Positions 25,042-34,323 of a stretch of DNA of 64,000 nucleotides are shown here, piece after piece. The position numbers and the translations under genes were made by a program. Every line of letters begins with the position of its first letter. The first letter of the stretch is position 1. Where the stretch lies: assembly GCF_014873915.1 (NCBI RefSeq), contig NZ_JADBEJ010000008.1, positions 186,001-250,000 on the forward strand, written 5' to 3'. The notes beneath the pieces were generated by a model. It saw nothing but the letters and a program-made list of their open reading frames with translations, did no database searches and was not told the origin of the DNA. The DNA is from Amycolatopsis roodepoortensis. GTDB lineage: Bacteria > Actinomycetota > Actinomycetes > Mycobacteriales > Pseudonocardiaceae.

Positions 25042-26049
25042 TCAGTCGGGAGTGACGCCGGGCTGCGAGCCCGGGGTGAGCGGCATGTACCGCGTGCCTG
25101 CCAGCGCGTAGCCGGTCAGGGAACGCTCGACGGCGGCGGCGACCCAGGCGGGAACGCCGTGGGTCAGGCCGTCGAGGTGACCACCGGGGGCGGAGCCGCC
25201 GGGGACAGTCGGGAAGGAAGGCGCGGCGGGAAGCGGCGCCGGGGTGATCGGACGCGGGAGGTCACCACGGTGACCGTCACGCGCCGGAGCGTCCTCGACC
25301 TGATCGAAGGCGCCGTGCTGCTGCACGAGGGCCGGCATCGGGAGGACGGTCTCGAAGGAAGCGGGGAACTGGGTGGTCGCCAGCTGCGCGAAGTCGGTGA
25401 CCTGCTCGCCGGCGCCGACGGTGTCCAGCGGCGACCCGGGGTTCACCGGGGTTTCGCCGACCGGGAGCTCCGGGACGAGGTCGCCGTGTCCGTTCGGGTC
25501 GAGGAGATCCCAGACCTTGCGGCCGAAGTCGGGCGACGGGGCGATGGTCTCGTCCAGCACCTGGCGGGTGTCCTGCGGCTTGCGCACGATGTGCTCGACG
25601 GCGCCGAGGGTGCGCTTGACCGGGGTGACCACCGAGTTGTCCGCGAAGTCGGTGACCGCGTCGCTGACGCGCGTCGAGACCTCGTGACGGTCGGCGCGGA
25701 GGTCGCCGCAGTGGTGCTTCTTGGCACCGGACTCGTTCTCGCCGGGCATCGACCACGTGGTGGCGTCCTGCTGGCTTTCGCCGCACATCGCACCGGCGAC
25801 GTCACCCGCGAACTTCGAAGCGCCGTGGGAGACGTCGGTCAGTCCGGCCGCGGTGGCGTCGGTGACCGGGGTGACGCTGGTTTCGGGAGCGGAGACCACC
25901 GGGGCGATGTCCGCGGAAGCGGAAGCGCCGGAAACAGCCCACGCGGCGGCGGAACCGGCGACGGCGCCGCCGAGCACGAACAGCGCACGCGAAGCGAGAC
26001 GGCCGAAGCGCGTCGCGCCCCGCCCCTCGTTCTTCGCCGCGTTCGTCAC
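25042..26049 (-). CDS. Secreted hypothetical protein, 335 aa
   Basis: GTG start with AGGAG 6 bases upstream; the frame extends further but without a ribosome binding site. The N-terminus is Arg-rich, then ALFVLGGAVAGSAAAWAVSG, a signal peptide or anchor helix, cleaving near ASASADI. Two cysteines (GAMCGES, KHHCGDL) lie in the first third. The rest is probably extended and Pro-rich, with helical TRVSDAVTDF and VKRTLGAVEHIV segments. It lies upstream of the chaplin-like gene on the same strand (192-base gap) and may be part of the same surface structure. No family recognised. Confidence 0.75.
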   Translation of the reverse strand: MTNAAKNEGRGATRFGRLASRALFVLGGAVAGSAAAWAVSGASASADIAPVVSAPETSVTPVTDATAAGLTDVSHGASKFAGDVAGAMCGESQQDATTWSMPGENESGAKKHHCGDLRADRHEVSTRVSDAVTDFADNSVVTPVKRTLGAVEHIVRKPQDTRQVLDETIAPSPDFGRKVWDLLDPNGHGDLVPELPVGETPVNPGSPLDTVGAGEQVTDFAQLATTQFPASFETVLPMPALVQQHGAFDQVEDAPARDGHRGDLPRPITPAPLPAAPSFPTVPGGSAPGGHLDGLTHGVPAWVAAAVERSLTGYALAGTRYMPLTPGSQPGVTPD

Positions 26050-26320
26050 TCGGTCTCCTGTCGCATCGGTTCGTGGTTGCGGGACCGAGGTAAGCAAAGT
26101 GCGGAAGGCCCGCGCGACTTTGAACCACCTTGATGGCACGATCGTGTGAAGAACACACGGTGTAACCCGAAATCACGATCGGTGATCAGGGCTGGCGGGG
26201 CCCGGTTACTCCGGAGTCGATCGGATGCCGATGTGTCAAGCGTCGCATCGGGCGAATCCGACCCGTGCGCGTCGCCCGGAAAGTTCAGGAAACGTCGCCT
26301 CGGACCGATACGGTGAGCGC

Positions 26321-27517
26321 GTGAGCGAGCCCCAGCGCAAACAGCCGGAATTCGACCCGGCGAACCCGTTCCTCTCCGAGTCCACCGAAGACGTCACCAA
26401 CCTGGTGCCCCGCGGCCTGCGGATCGGCGCGGCGTTGTCGTGGCGTTTCATCGTGGTGATCGCCGCGCTCTACGTCATCGTGTTCCTCATCGGCTATCTG
26501 TCGGTGGTCGTGATCCCGTTGTCGATCGCGCTGCTGCTCGCCGCGCTGCTCGCGCCGGCGGTCTCCAAGCTGACGGCGCTGAGATTCCCGCGCGGGCTCG
26601 CGGCCGGGATAGTGCTGATCGCCGGGCTCGCGGTCCTCGGCGGGCTGCTGACGTTCGTCGTCGCGCAGTTCTCCTCCGGCCTGCCCGAACTGCAGAAACA
26701 GCTGACGGAGAGCCTCAACCAGATCAAGGTCTGGCTCATCGACGGGCCGCTGCACCTGCGCCAGGAGCAGATCCAGGAGTTCATCAACCAGGCGATCAGC
26801 TTCCTGCAGAACAACCAGGCGTCGATCACCACGACCGCGCTCACCACCGCGGGCACGGTCGGCGAGATCGTCACCGGCTTCATCCTGACGCTGTTCATCC
26901 TCATCTTCTTCCTCTCCGGCGGCGACCAGATCTGGAAGTTCCTGGTCCGCGGGGTGCCGGGCCGCGTGCGGAACCGGGTCGACGTCGCCGGGCGGCGCGG
27001 CTTCGCGTCGCTGGTCAGCTACGTGCGCGCGACGGCGGCGGTGGCCGTGGTCGACGCGGTCGGCATCGGCATCGGGCTGGCGATCGTCGGCGTGCCGCTG
27101 GTGATCCCGTTGGCGACGCTGGTGTTCCTCGGCGCCTTCATCCCGATCATCGGCGCCGTGATCGCCGGTGCGGTCGCGGTGCTGATCGCGCTGGTGACGA
27201 AGGGCATCGTCGGCGCGCTGATCGTGCTGGCCATCGTCATCGGCGTCATGCAGCTGGAAAGCCACGTGCTGCAGCCGATCCTGCTCGGCCGCGCGGTGAA
27301 GCTGCACCCGCTGGCCGTGGTGCTCGCGATCACCGCCGGTCTCGTCGCCGCCGGGATCGCCGGCGCGCTGCTCTCGGTGCCGCTGCTCGCGGTGCTCAAC
27401 GCGGGGATCCGCTCGCTGCTGCACGAACACGATCCCGATCCGGAGGAGATCGACGTCCTGCGGGATCAGGCGGCGCAACCGAACGACGCCGGGGAAGAGT
27501 CCGAAGCCAAGTCATGA
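26321..27517 (+). CDS. AI-2E family transporter
   Basis: 398 residues, GTG start. About eight membrane helices in the AI-2E (TqsA/PerM) pattern: an N-terminal helix pair, a soluble helical insert (LPELQKQLTESLNQIKVWL), then the C-terminal block with VFLGAFIPIIGAVIAGAVAV and LESHVLQPILLGRAVKLHPL, the most conserved family segment. Members export small molecules, sodium or signalling compounds; the substrate here is unknown. It overlaps the histidine kinase gene by 4 bases (ATGA), so the three genes form an operon with a two-component pair. Confidence 0.9.
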   Translation: MSEPQRKQPEFDPANPFLSESTEDVTNLVPRGLRIGAALSWRFIVVIAALYVIVFLIGYLSVVVIPLSIALLLAALLAPAVSKLTALRFPRGLAAGIVLIAGLAVLGGLLTFVVAQFSSGLPELQKQLTESLNQIKVWLIDGPLHLRQEQIQEFINQAISFLQNNQASITTTALTTAGTVGEIVTGFILTLFILIFFLSGGDQIWKFLVRGVPGRVRNRVDVAGRRGFASLVSYVRATAAVAVVDAVGIGIGLAIVGVPLVIPLATLVFLGAFIPIIGAVIAGAVAVLIALVTKGIVGALIVLAIVIGVMQLESHVLQPILLGRAVKLHPLAVVLAITAGLVAAGIAGALLSVPLLAVLNAGIRSLLHEHDPDPEEIDVLRDQAAQPNDAGEESEAKS

Positions 27518-28680
27518 CCGAGACCCCGCTCTGGCGTGCGGTCTCGGCGCTCGGCACGCGGGACCCGGCCACTCCGCTGTGGCGCGGCGTGATCGTGCTC
27601 CGCGTGACGACGCTGCTCTTCGCGCTCGGCTCGTTCGTCGTCCATTACGACGGCTACGCGAACAAGTGGCTGGCGTGGACGTCGTTCGGCCTGATGACGG
27701 TGTGGACGATCGTCAGCAGCGTGTTCTACGCGCGGCCGTCGAGCCGCTGGCCGTGGCTGGTCGGCGTCGATCTCCTGCTCACCGTCGCCCTCATGTTCAC
27801 GTCGGCGTGGATCCTGACCACCGCGCAGTTCGACGCCAACGTCCCGCTCATCACGACGGTGTGGGCGGCGGTCCCGCCCGCGGCCGCCGGCACCCGGTTC
27901 GGCGCGGTCGGCGGGGTGCTCGCCGGGCTGGTGGTCTCGGTGGTCACCGGGCTGGTGCGCTGGCGGTTCGACGTCGACGTCGCGCGGGACGGCTTCCTGC
28001 TGACCGCGAGCGGGTTCGTGATCGGTCTCGCCGCGACCATGGCCCGCCGATCGGCCGACGCGCTGACCAGGGCGTTGCGCATGGAAGCCGCGACGGCCGA
28101 GCGGGAGCGGCTCGCCCGCTCGATCCACGACAGCGTCCTCCAGGTGCTCGCGCGGGTGCGCAAACGCGGCGCCGAATTCGGCGGGGAGGCCGCCGAGCTG
28201 GCAAAACTGGCCGGTGAGCAGGAGATCGCGCTGCGCGCGCTGGTCACCACCGAGCCGACGCATCCGAGCGAGAACGGGACCACCGACCTCCGTGCCGCAC
28301 TGCAGCTGCTCGCGACGCCGTCGGTGCAGGTCTCGACGCCCGCGGGCGAGGTCCAGCTGCCCGAGCACGTGACCTCGGAGCTGGTGGCCGTGGCGCGCGA
28401 GGCGCTGTCGAACGTCGAGAAGCACGCGGGCGAAGATGCGCACGCCTGGGTGCTGCTGGAGGACCTCGGCACCGAGGTCGTCGTCAGCGTCCGCGACGAC
28501 GGGCCGGGAATCGCGCCCGGCGTTTTGGAACGCGCGGCGGCCGAGGGACATCTAGGTATCGCGGAGTCCATCAAGGGACGCGTGCGGGATCTGGGCGGAA
28601 GTGCCGCCCTGGACACCGCGCCCGGCCAGGGCACGGAATGGGAAGTCAAGGTTCCAGTCGCGGCGAGGGGAAAGCGATGA
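27514..28680 (+). CDS. Sensor histidine kinase (HisKA_3, MacS-like)
   Basis: 388 residues. Five or so membrane helices in residues 25-175, then a HisKA_3 dimerisation helix with phospho-acceptor His205 in ARSIHDSVLQVLARV, and a HATPase domain with N-box AREALSNVEKHAG and G-box VRDDGPGI near 330. It autophosphorylates and should pass phosphate to the NarL-type regulator encoded next, with which it overlaps by 4 bases. The layout resembles MacRS-type systems of streptomycetes, which act in development and antibiotic control. Confidence 0.92.
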   Translation: MTETPLWRAVSALGTRDPATPLWRGVIVLRVTTLLFALGSFVVHYDGYANKWLAWTSFGLMTVWTIVSSVFYARPSSRWPWLVGVDLLLTVALMFTSAWILTTAQFDANVPLITTVWAAVPPAAAGTRFGAVGGVLAGLVVSVVTGLVRWRFDVDVARDGFLLTASGFVIGLAATMARRSADALTRALRMEAATAERERLARSIHDSVLQVLARVRKRGAEFGGEAAELAKLAGEQEIALRALVTTEPTHPSENGTTDLRAALQLLATPSVQVSTPAGEVQLPEHVTSELVAVAREALSNVEKHAGEDAHAWVLLEDLGTEVVVSVRDDGPGIAPGVLERAAAEGHLGIAESIKGRVRDLGGSAALDTAPGQGTEWEVKVPVAARGKR

Positions 28681-29336
28681 CCGGTGAGGCTCGGGTCTCG
28701 GTGATGGTGGTCGACGATCATCCGATGTGGCGGGACGGGGTCGCGCGCGACCTGGCCGAGCACGGTTTCGACGTGCGGGCCACCGCGCCGGACGCGCCCG
28801 CCGCGGTGCGGATCGCGCGTACGGTCCGGCCCGACGTCGTGCTGATGGACCTCAACCTCGGCGAGACCTCGGGGGTCGACGCCACCCGCGAGATCACCTC
28901 GGAACTGCCGTCGACCAAGGTGCTGGTGCTGTCCGCGAGCGGCGAGCACAGCGACGTCCTCGAAGCGGTCAAGGCCGGGGCGTCCGGCTACCTGGTGAAA
29001 TCGGCTTCGGCGAGCGAACTGGTGGACGCGGTCAAGCGGACCGCCGCGGGTGACCCGGTGTTCACCGCCGGGCTCGCCGGCCTCGTGCTCGGCGAGTACC
29101 GCCGCATGGCCGACGCGCCGGACGACGGGCCCGCCCCGCCGCGGCTGACCGAACGCGAGACCGACGTCCTGCGCCTGGTCGCGAAGGGGATGACGGCGCG
29201 GCAGATCGCCGAGAAGCTCGTGCTGTCGCATCGGACGGTGGAGAACCACGTCCAGTCGACGCTGCGGAAACTCCAGCTGCACAACCGCGTCGAGCTGGCC
29301 AGGTACGCCATCGAGCACGGGCTGGACGAGGAGTAG
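28677..29336 (+). CDS. NarL/LuxR-family response regulator (MacR-like)
   Basis: 219 residues. Receiver domain with VVDDHPMWRDG, phospho-acceptor Asp58 in VVLMDLNLGETSG, and Lys in GYLVKSAS. The C-terminal LuxR HTH at about 150-210 (LTERETDVLRLVAKGMTARQ, then HRTVENHVQSTLRKL). It is the cognate partner of the kinase just upstream, with ATGA overlap. It converges with a lipoprotein gene; the two stop codons are adjacent. Confidence 0.94.
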   Translation: MTGEARVSVMVVDDHPMWRDGVARDLAEHGFDVRATAPDAPAAVRIARTVRPDVVLMDLNLGETSGVDATREITSELPSTKVLVLSASGEHSDVLEAVKAGASGYLVKSASASELVDAVKRTAAGDPVFTAGLAGLVLGEYRRMADAPDDGPAPPRLTERETDVLRLVAKGMTARQIAEKLVLSHRTVENHVQSTLRKLQLHNRVELARYAIEHGLDEE

Positions 29337-30404
29337 TCAGCCCTGGCCGATCGCCACCACCCGCTGGTTCCGCTCGGCGGGCAGCGGGGTCTCGACGACC
29401 GTCCACTGTGGCCGGTCGAGGCGCCAGTTCGCGACGACGTCGGCCGCGATCACCAGGTCGCCGGTCTCGGTCCACTCGATCGCGACCCGTTTGAGCTCGG
29501 TCGCGATCGGCATCGCGGGCGCGTGTGTCCAGGTCAGCGTGTCGAGGGCAAGCACCCAGACGTCGGCCGTCTGCGTCGCCGTCCCCGCCCAGGCGGGGTC
29601 GCCGAACAGCACGGCGACCTTGTAGCCATCGCGGCTCGGCACCACCTGGCCCGGTTTGCCGTTGGCCACCGGCCACCGGACCGAAGTGCGCTGGTCGTTG
29701 CGCAGGTCGAGCACGGAGAACTCGGTCAGTTCGGCGAGGAGCATCCGCTCCTTGGTGATCGCCAGCACCCGGGGGAACTGGTGCACGGCGCGGCCGGTGG
29801 CGGGGTCGATCAGCACGTCCTCGGCGCTCGCCGTCCCGCTGTTCACCGTGATCAGCAGCCCCTTCGGCACCTCTTGGCGCACGGCTGTCGTGCAGCTCGC
29901 CGGACGACCGCGGTCCCGCTCCACGCCGAGCAGGGAGACGTACTGGAGACGGCAGAGGTCGTTGCCGTCGTCGCGGATCAGCCAGACGCCGGTTTCGTCA
30001 GCCGAAGGGGCGACACTGCGGGCCTTGCCCAGCTTCCACGGCTGGTTCTGGGGATCGCCGTAGACGAGCACTTCGGACGGCTCCAGGCACGACGGCCCGC
30101 AGCGGGCGGCCGACAGCACGACCGGGAACTTGCCGACGCGGAGGACGTCGTTGACCCGGTCTCCGCCCGGTGCGCCGGGAAGCGGGGTGGTGGCGCCGGT
30201 GGCGGGATCGAGCACCGACGGCGGCGACGTCGGCATGACGAGCCGGAAACCGGTGTAGTCCACCGGAACGCCTTCGAGTTTCGACGGTGGCGGGGTCGTC
30301 GGTGGTGGCGGGAAGGTCGGAGGTCTTTCCTCCAGGGCGCATCCGGCCAGCAGGAGGACGGCCGCCACCAGGGCGGCACAGGGAAGAAATGCGGGTCTGT
30401 TCAG
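29337..30404 (-). CDS. Lipoprotein with probable beta-propeller fold
   Basis: 355 residues if started at a rare CTG (30404). The lipobox LLLAGC follows a hydrophobic core PCAALVAAVL, then a Pro-rich linker and about 300 residues of repeated beta-strand blocks (SVLDPATGATTPLPG, EVLVYGD, DVLIDPATGRAVHQF, EFSVLDLRNDQRTSV) that look like blades of a propeller. No ATG or GTG gives a full signal peptide; GGGGA lies 7 bases upstream of the CTG. Lipid-anchored outside the membrane; function unknown. Confidence 0.75.
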   Translation of the reverse strand: MNRPAFLPCAALVAAVLLLAGCALEERPPTFPPPPTTPPPSKLEGVPVDYTGFRLVMPTSPPSVLDPATGATTPLPGAPGGDRVNDVLRVGKFPVVLSAARCGPSCLEPSEVLVYGDPQNQPWKLGKARSVAPSADETGVWLIRDDGNDLCRLQYVSLLGVERDRGRPASCTTAVRQEVPKGLLITVNSGTASAEDVLIDPATGRAVHQFPRVLAITKERMLLAELTEFSVLDLRNDQRTSVRWPVANGKPGQVVPSRDGYKVAVLFGDPAWAGTATQTADVWVLALDTLTWTHAPAMPIATELKRVAIEWTETGDLVIAADVVANWRLDRPQWTVVETPLPAERNQRVVAIGQG

Positions 30405-30452
30405 GGTATTTCCCCGATCTCGCGCGTGAGAATCGGTTCTACCATTCCTGGC

Positions 30453-31115
30453 ATGGGCGAGGAAGAGCAGTCGACGACCGAGACCAAGCCGTTGACCGGG
30501 CGGGACATCCGGGTCTCCGACGCGGAGCGCGAACACGTCGTCGAGGTGCTCCAGAAGGCGATCGGCCTCGGGATGCTGAACCTCGACGAGTTCACCGAGC
30601 GGACCGACCGCGCCCTCGCCTCGAAGACCCGCGGTGAGCTGAACGCGGTGCTCACGGATCTGCCCGGCCTGGTGCACCCCGAGGCGGGGATGGTGCCGCG
30701 GCAGCAGCAGAACCCGTGGGCGCCGCCCGCTCAGCACGCGTACGCGCAGGCGTCCGGGCAGGTCATGGAGCTCAACGGCAAGTACTCGGCGTTGCAGCGC
30801 AACGGGAACTGGCTGGTCCCCGAGTCGATGGTGATCCGGAACAAGTACGGCGCCACGAAACTGGACTTCTCCCAGGCCGAGATCCGGTACCCGGTGGTGC
30901 ATATCGAGCTGCAGGCCAAATGGGGTCCGGTGGAGATCACCATCCCCGAGAATGGCGCCGTCGACACCAACTCGATCACCGACATCAAGTTCGGCAACCT
31001 CGACGATCGGACGCGATCGAACGGCCGCCCCGGCACGCCCCGGTTCGTCATCACCGGGCGCGTGCACGGGGGGTCGCTGATCATCAAGTACCCGCGGCGG
31101 GGTTTCTTCGGCTAG
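30453..31115 (+). CDS. DUF1707 domain protein
   Basis: 220 residues. The N-terminal DUF1707 domain (RVSDAEREHVVEVLQKAIGL, then EFTERTDRALASKTRGELNA, about 18-70) is followed by a Pro/Gln linker and a C-terminal beta-helix-like domain with SQAEIRYPVVHIELQAKWG and PENGAVDTNSI. DUF1707 occurs in small regulatory or membrane-associated actinobacterial proteins. There is no membrane helix here. Its 3' end overlaps the convergent exporter gene by 4 bases. Function unknown. Confidence 0.82.
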   Translation: MGEEEQSTTETKPLTGRDIRVSDAEREHVVEVLQKAIGLGMLNLDEFTERTDRALASKTRGELNAVLTDLPGLVHPEAGMVPRQQQNPWAPPAQHAYAQASGQVMELNGKYSALQRNGNWLVPESMVIRNKYGATKLDFSQAEIRYPVVHIELQAKWGPVEITIPENGAVDTNSITDIKFGNLDDRTRSNGRPGTPRFVITGRVHGGSLIIKYPRRGFFG

Positions 31116-32515
31116 ATGTGGCGCAGGTGCCGGAGCACGAAGTACGCGACGGCCGCCAGCACCAGCGCGGCCAGCCCGGACACCGCGTGCATCCCGCTGG
31201 CGAACGCGTCGTGCGCGGGGACCGCGTCGGCGAGCCGAGACTGGGTGACGGCGTTGCCCAGCGTCCCGACGGTCGCGATACCCAGCGCGTAGCCGAATTC
31301 GTTGCCGGTCTGTGAGAGCGAGGCCGCCGAACCGGCCTTCTCCGGCGGCACGGACCCGACGACCAGATCCGTGCCCAGGGTGATCAGCGGGCCGCCGCAC
31401 AGGCAGGTGATGGCGAAGGCGATCGACGGGAGCACCGGACCGGCGCCCGCCTCGACCTGCGTCAGCAGCAGGAATCCGGCGATCGCACCGGCCAGGCCGG
31501 TGGCGATCAGCGTCGCGGGGCGGATGCGGCGGGCCAGGATCGGCGCGCCGAGGAAGCTGACGGTCGAGGCGAGCATGCCCGGCAGCAATGCCAGCGCGGC
31601 ACCGACCGGCGAAAGCTCCAGCACGATCTGGAAGAACTGCGCGACGAAGAGCATGGTCGTGCCGCCCAGCATGGAGAACGCGCACATCCCGCCCAACGCC
31701 GTCGAGAACGCACGGCCGCGGAACAGCGTCAGGTCGATCAGCGGGTCCTGGAGGATTCGCTGGCGCCGCGCGAACACCACGCCGAAGCCGAGACCGATCA
31801 GGAGCGAGGCCACCGGGACCGTGTGCACACCCTCGCGGGCGAGTTCCTTGATGCCGTAGACCGCGGGCAGGATCGTGACCAGCGAAAGCGCGACGCTCGC
31901 GAGGTCGAGGCGGCCCGCGTTCTCGTTGCGGTACTCGGGCAGCAGCTTCGGACCGACCACGAGCAGCAGGACCATCGCCGGGACGCCGAGCAGGAACACC
32001 GAACCCCACCAGAAGTGCTCCAGCAGCACGCCGCCGACCATCGGCCCGACGATCGCGCCGACGGTGAAGCAGCCCGCCCAGATGCCGATCGCGAGGGAAC
32101 GCTGGCGGCTGTCGGTGAACAGGTTGCTGATCAGGGCGAGCGTCGACGGTGCCAGCGTCGCACCGGCGATCCCGAGCAGCGCGCGGGCGGCGATGAGCAT
32201 CAGCGCGCTCGTCGAGAACGCGGCGAGCACGGAGGCCAGCCCGAACGCCGTGGCACCGATGAGCAGCAGTTTCCGGCGTCCGATGCGGTCGCCGAGGGTG
32301 CCCATGGTGACCATGAACCCGGCGATCATGAAGCCGTAGACGTCCATGATCCACAGCTGCTGGGTGCTGTCGGCGCCGAGGCTCTGGCTGAGCTTCGGCA
32401 GCGCGAGGATCAGCACGAAGACGTCGAGAGAGACCAGGAAGGTCGGGAGGGCCAGCACGGCCAGCCCGACCCATTCCCGGCGTCCAGCCCGCGTCGGGGT
32501 CATGGTGGTCGTCAT
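31112..32515 (-). CDS. MFS exporter, DHA2 (14-TM) family
   Basis: 467 residues with about 14 membrane helices. Motif A as GTLGDRIGRRKLLLIG near 75 and the helix-5 motif C region GPMVGGVLLEHFWW place it in the drug:H+ antiporter-2 group with EmrB/QacA-type exporters. It probably pumps hydrophobic drugs or a secondary metabolite out of the cell. No regulator gene is adjacent; the upstream gap to ptsI is 105 bases. An MTTTMTPT start at 32515 fits the family N-terminus. Confidence 0.9.
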   Translation of the reverse strand: MTTTMTPTRAGRREWVGLAVLALPTFLVSLDVFVLILALPKLSQSLGADSTQQLWIMDVYGFMIAGFMVTMGTLGDRIGRRKLLLIGATAFGLASVLAAFSTSALMLIAARALLGIAGATLAPSTLALISNLFTDSRQRSLAIGIWAGCFTVGAIVGPMVGGVLLEHFWWGSVFLLGVPAMVLLLVVGPKLLPEYRNENAGRLDLASVALSLVTILPAVYGIKELAREGVHTVPVASLLIGLGFGVVFARRQRILQDPLIDLTLFRGRAFSTALGGMCAFSMLGGTTMLFVAQFFQIVLELSPVGAALALLPGMLASTVSFLGAPILARRIRPATLIATGLAGAIAGFLLLTQVEAGAGPVLPSIAFAITCLCGGPLITLGTDLVVGSVPPEKAGSAASLSQTGNEFGYALGIATVGTLGNAVTQSRLADAVPAHDAFASGMHAVSGLAALVLAAVAYFVLRHLRHI

Positions 32516-32620
32516 GGTCCGGTCCTTTCGTCGCTTCGGTGTCTTTCACCTAGGCGTCGAAGTGGTGGACCGGATTTCGACATGCCCCCGGATCTTTGTT
32601 CGGGGAGCGGGGGACCTTTG

Positions 32621-34255
32621 CTACCGCTTGGCGGCGGCCTGCCTCGCGGCGACCGGGTCCGCGGTGGCCAAGACGGCCTCGGCCAGTGCCTCGCATTCGG
32701 CCAGCGTCGTCGCCGCCAAGCTCGCGCCGACCGCGCGCACGGCCGGCGCGTTCATCGACAGACTGGTGAGGCCGAGCCCGGCCAGCACCAGCGCGAGCCT
32801 CGGGTCGGCGGCGGCCTCACCACAGACACCGGCGGGCTTGCCGGTGTCCTTCGCGGCCTGGCCGATGACCTTCAGCAGGCGCAGCAGCCCGGGCTGCCAC
32901 GGGTCGTTGAGCTTGGCGACCGCGCCGAGCTGGCGATCCGCGGCGAAGGTGTACTGCGCGAGGTCGTTGGTGCCGACGGAGACGAAGTCGACCGCGTCGA
33001 GGATCTCGCGGGCGGCCAGCGCGGCGGCCGGGATCTCGATCATCACGCCCACGCGGGCGATTCCGGCGGCGCGGGCGCGCTCGGCGAACCAGGCGGCCTC
33101 GTCGGCGGTGGCGACCATCGGGGCCATCACCGAAACCTCGGCGCCGGAGTCCTGCGCGGCACCCGCGATGGCCTCGAGCTGGCGATCGAGGATCTGGGGC
33201 CGGTCGAAAGCGACGCGAAGGCCGCGTACGCCGAGCGCCGGGTTGGGCTCGTCCTCGGGCTCCAGGAACGCGAGCGGCTTGTCGGCGCCCGCGTCGAGAG
33301 TGCGGACGACGACCGGCTTGCCGCGGAACGGCGTGAGCACGGCGGTGTAGGCCTTGCGCTGCTCTTCGACGCTCGGCTCGGCGGACGCGTCGAGATAGCA
33401 GAACTCGGTGCGGAAGAGGCCGACGCCTTCCGCGCCCGCCTCGGCCGCGGCCTGGGCATCGGTGGCGGAACCGACGTTGCCGAGCACCTTCACCCGGTGG
33501 CCGTCGGAGGTCGCGCCGGTGCCGTCCCACTCGATCGCGCCGGTCTTGGCGGCCGTGATGACCTCGGCGTCCGGGTCCGCGACCTCGACGACCCCGGTGT
33601 CACCGTCCACCGCAAGCGCTTGCGCGTCGAGCGCGAGGACGCCGCGGACCGCGACGACGGCGGGAATGCCGAGCGCGCGGGCGAGGATCGCGGTGTGGCT
33701 GGTGGGGCCACCCTCTTCGGTGACGAGCGCGAGCACCTTGTCCGGGTCGAGGCCCGCGGTGTCGGCGGGCGCGAGGTCGCGGGCGACGAGCACGCTCGGC
33801 GAGTCGAGGTCGGGAACGCCGGGCGGCGCGATGTCGAGCAGTTCGGCGATGAGCCGGTCTCGCACGTCGAGGACGTCGCGGGCCCGCTCGGCCATGTAGC
33901 CGCCCGCGGCCGCGAGCGCGTCGGCGAACTTGCCCGCCGCCTGGTGCACCGCGCGCGGCGCGGGCAGGTTCTGGTCCTTGACGAGTTGCTCCGCCGAGGA
34001 GACGAGCGCCGGGTCGGCCGCCATCGCCGCGGTGGTGATGAGGATCGTCGCGGCCTCGCCAGTCGCCGTCTCGGCGAGCTTCTCGAGCCTGCCGGCCACG
34101 ATATGCGCGGCCGGGGCGATCCGGGCGGCCTCGGCGGCGGAGTCGGCCGGCGCCGGCGTGCTCGCGGGTTCGCCGAGCGGCTCGGCGACCCGGACGACAG
34201 GACCGCTCGCGCGGCCGGGACTGACGGCGACCCCGGACAGTGACTCAGACGGCAT
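32621..34255 (-). CDS. ptsI: PTS enzyme I (phosphoenolpyruvate-protein phosphotransferase)
   Basis: 544 residues. Transfers phosphate from PEP to HPr, the first step of the sugar phosphotransferase system. The N-terminal HPr-binding domain is followed by the phospho-His domain with EGGPTSHTAILARALGIPAV (His187) and the PEP-binding TIM barrel: GLFRTEFCYL, MIEIPAAAL, SVGTNDLAQYTFAADR and GVCGEAAADPR with the catalytic Cys. No HPr or EII gene is nearby, although ribokinase is next on the same strand. The start at the MPSESLSGVAVSPG ATG matches the family. Confidence 0.95.
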   Translation of the reverse strand: MPSESLSGVAVSPGRASGPVVRVAEPLGEPASTPAPADSAAEAARIAPAAHIVAGRLEKLAETATGEAATILITTAAMAADPALVSSAEQLVKDQNLPAPRAVHQAAGKFADALAAAGGYMAERARDVLDVRDRLIAELLDIAPPGVPDLDSPSVLVARDLAPADTAGLDPDKVLALVTEEGGPTSHTAILARALGIPAVVAVRGVLALDAQALAVDGDTGVVEVADPDAEVITAAKTGAIEWDGTGATSDGHRVKVLGNVGSATDAQAAAEAGAEGVGLFRTEFCYLDASAEPSVEEQRKAYTAVLTPFRGKPVVVRTLDAGADKPLAFLEPEDEPNPALGVRGLRVAFDRPQILDRQLEAIAGAAQDSGAEVSVMAPMVATADEAAWFAERARAAGIARVGVMIEIPAAALAAREILDAVDFVSVGTNDLAQYTFAADRQLGAVAKLNDPWQPGLLRLLKVIGQAAKDTGKPAGVCGEAAADPRLALVLAGLGLTSLSMNAPAVRAVGASLAATTLAECEALAEAVLATADPVAARQAAAKR

Positions 34256-34323
34256 GGTCTAGACCATATCTCATAGGCGGCGTGACCTGGCTCATAGCCA
34301 CCAGCAGAACACAGAAGGGGACA

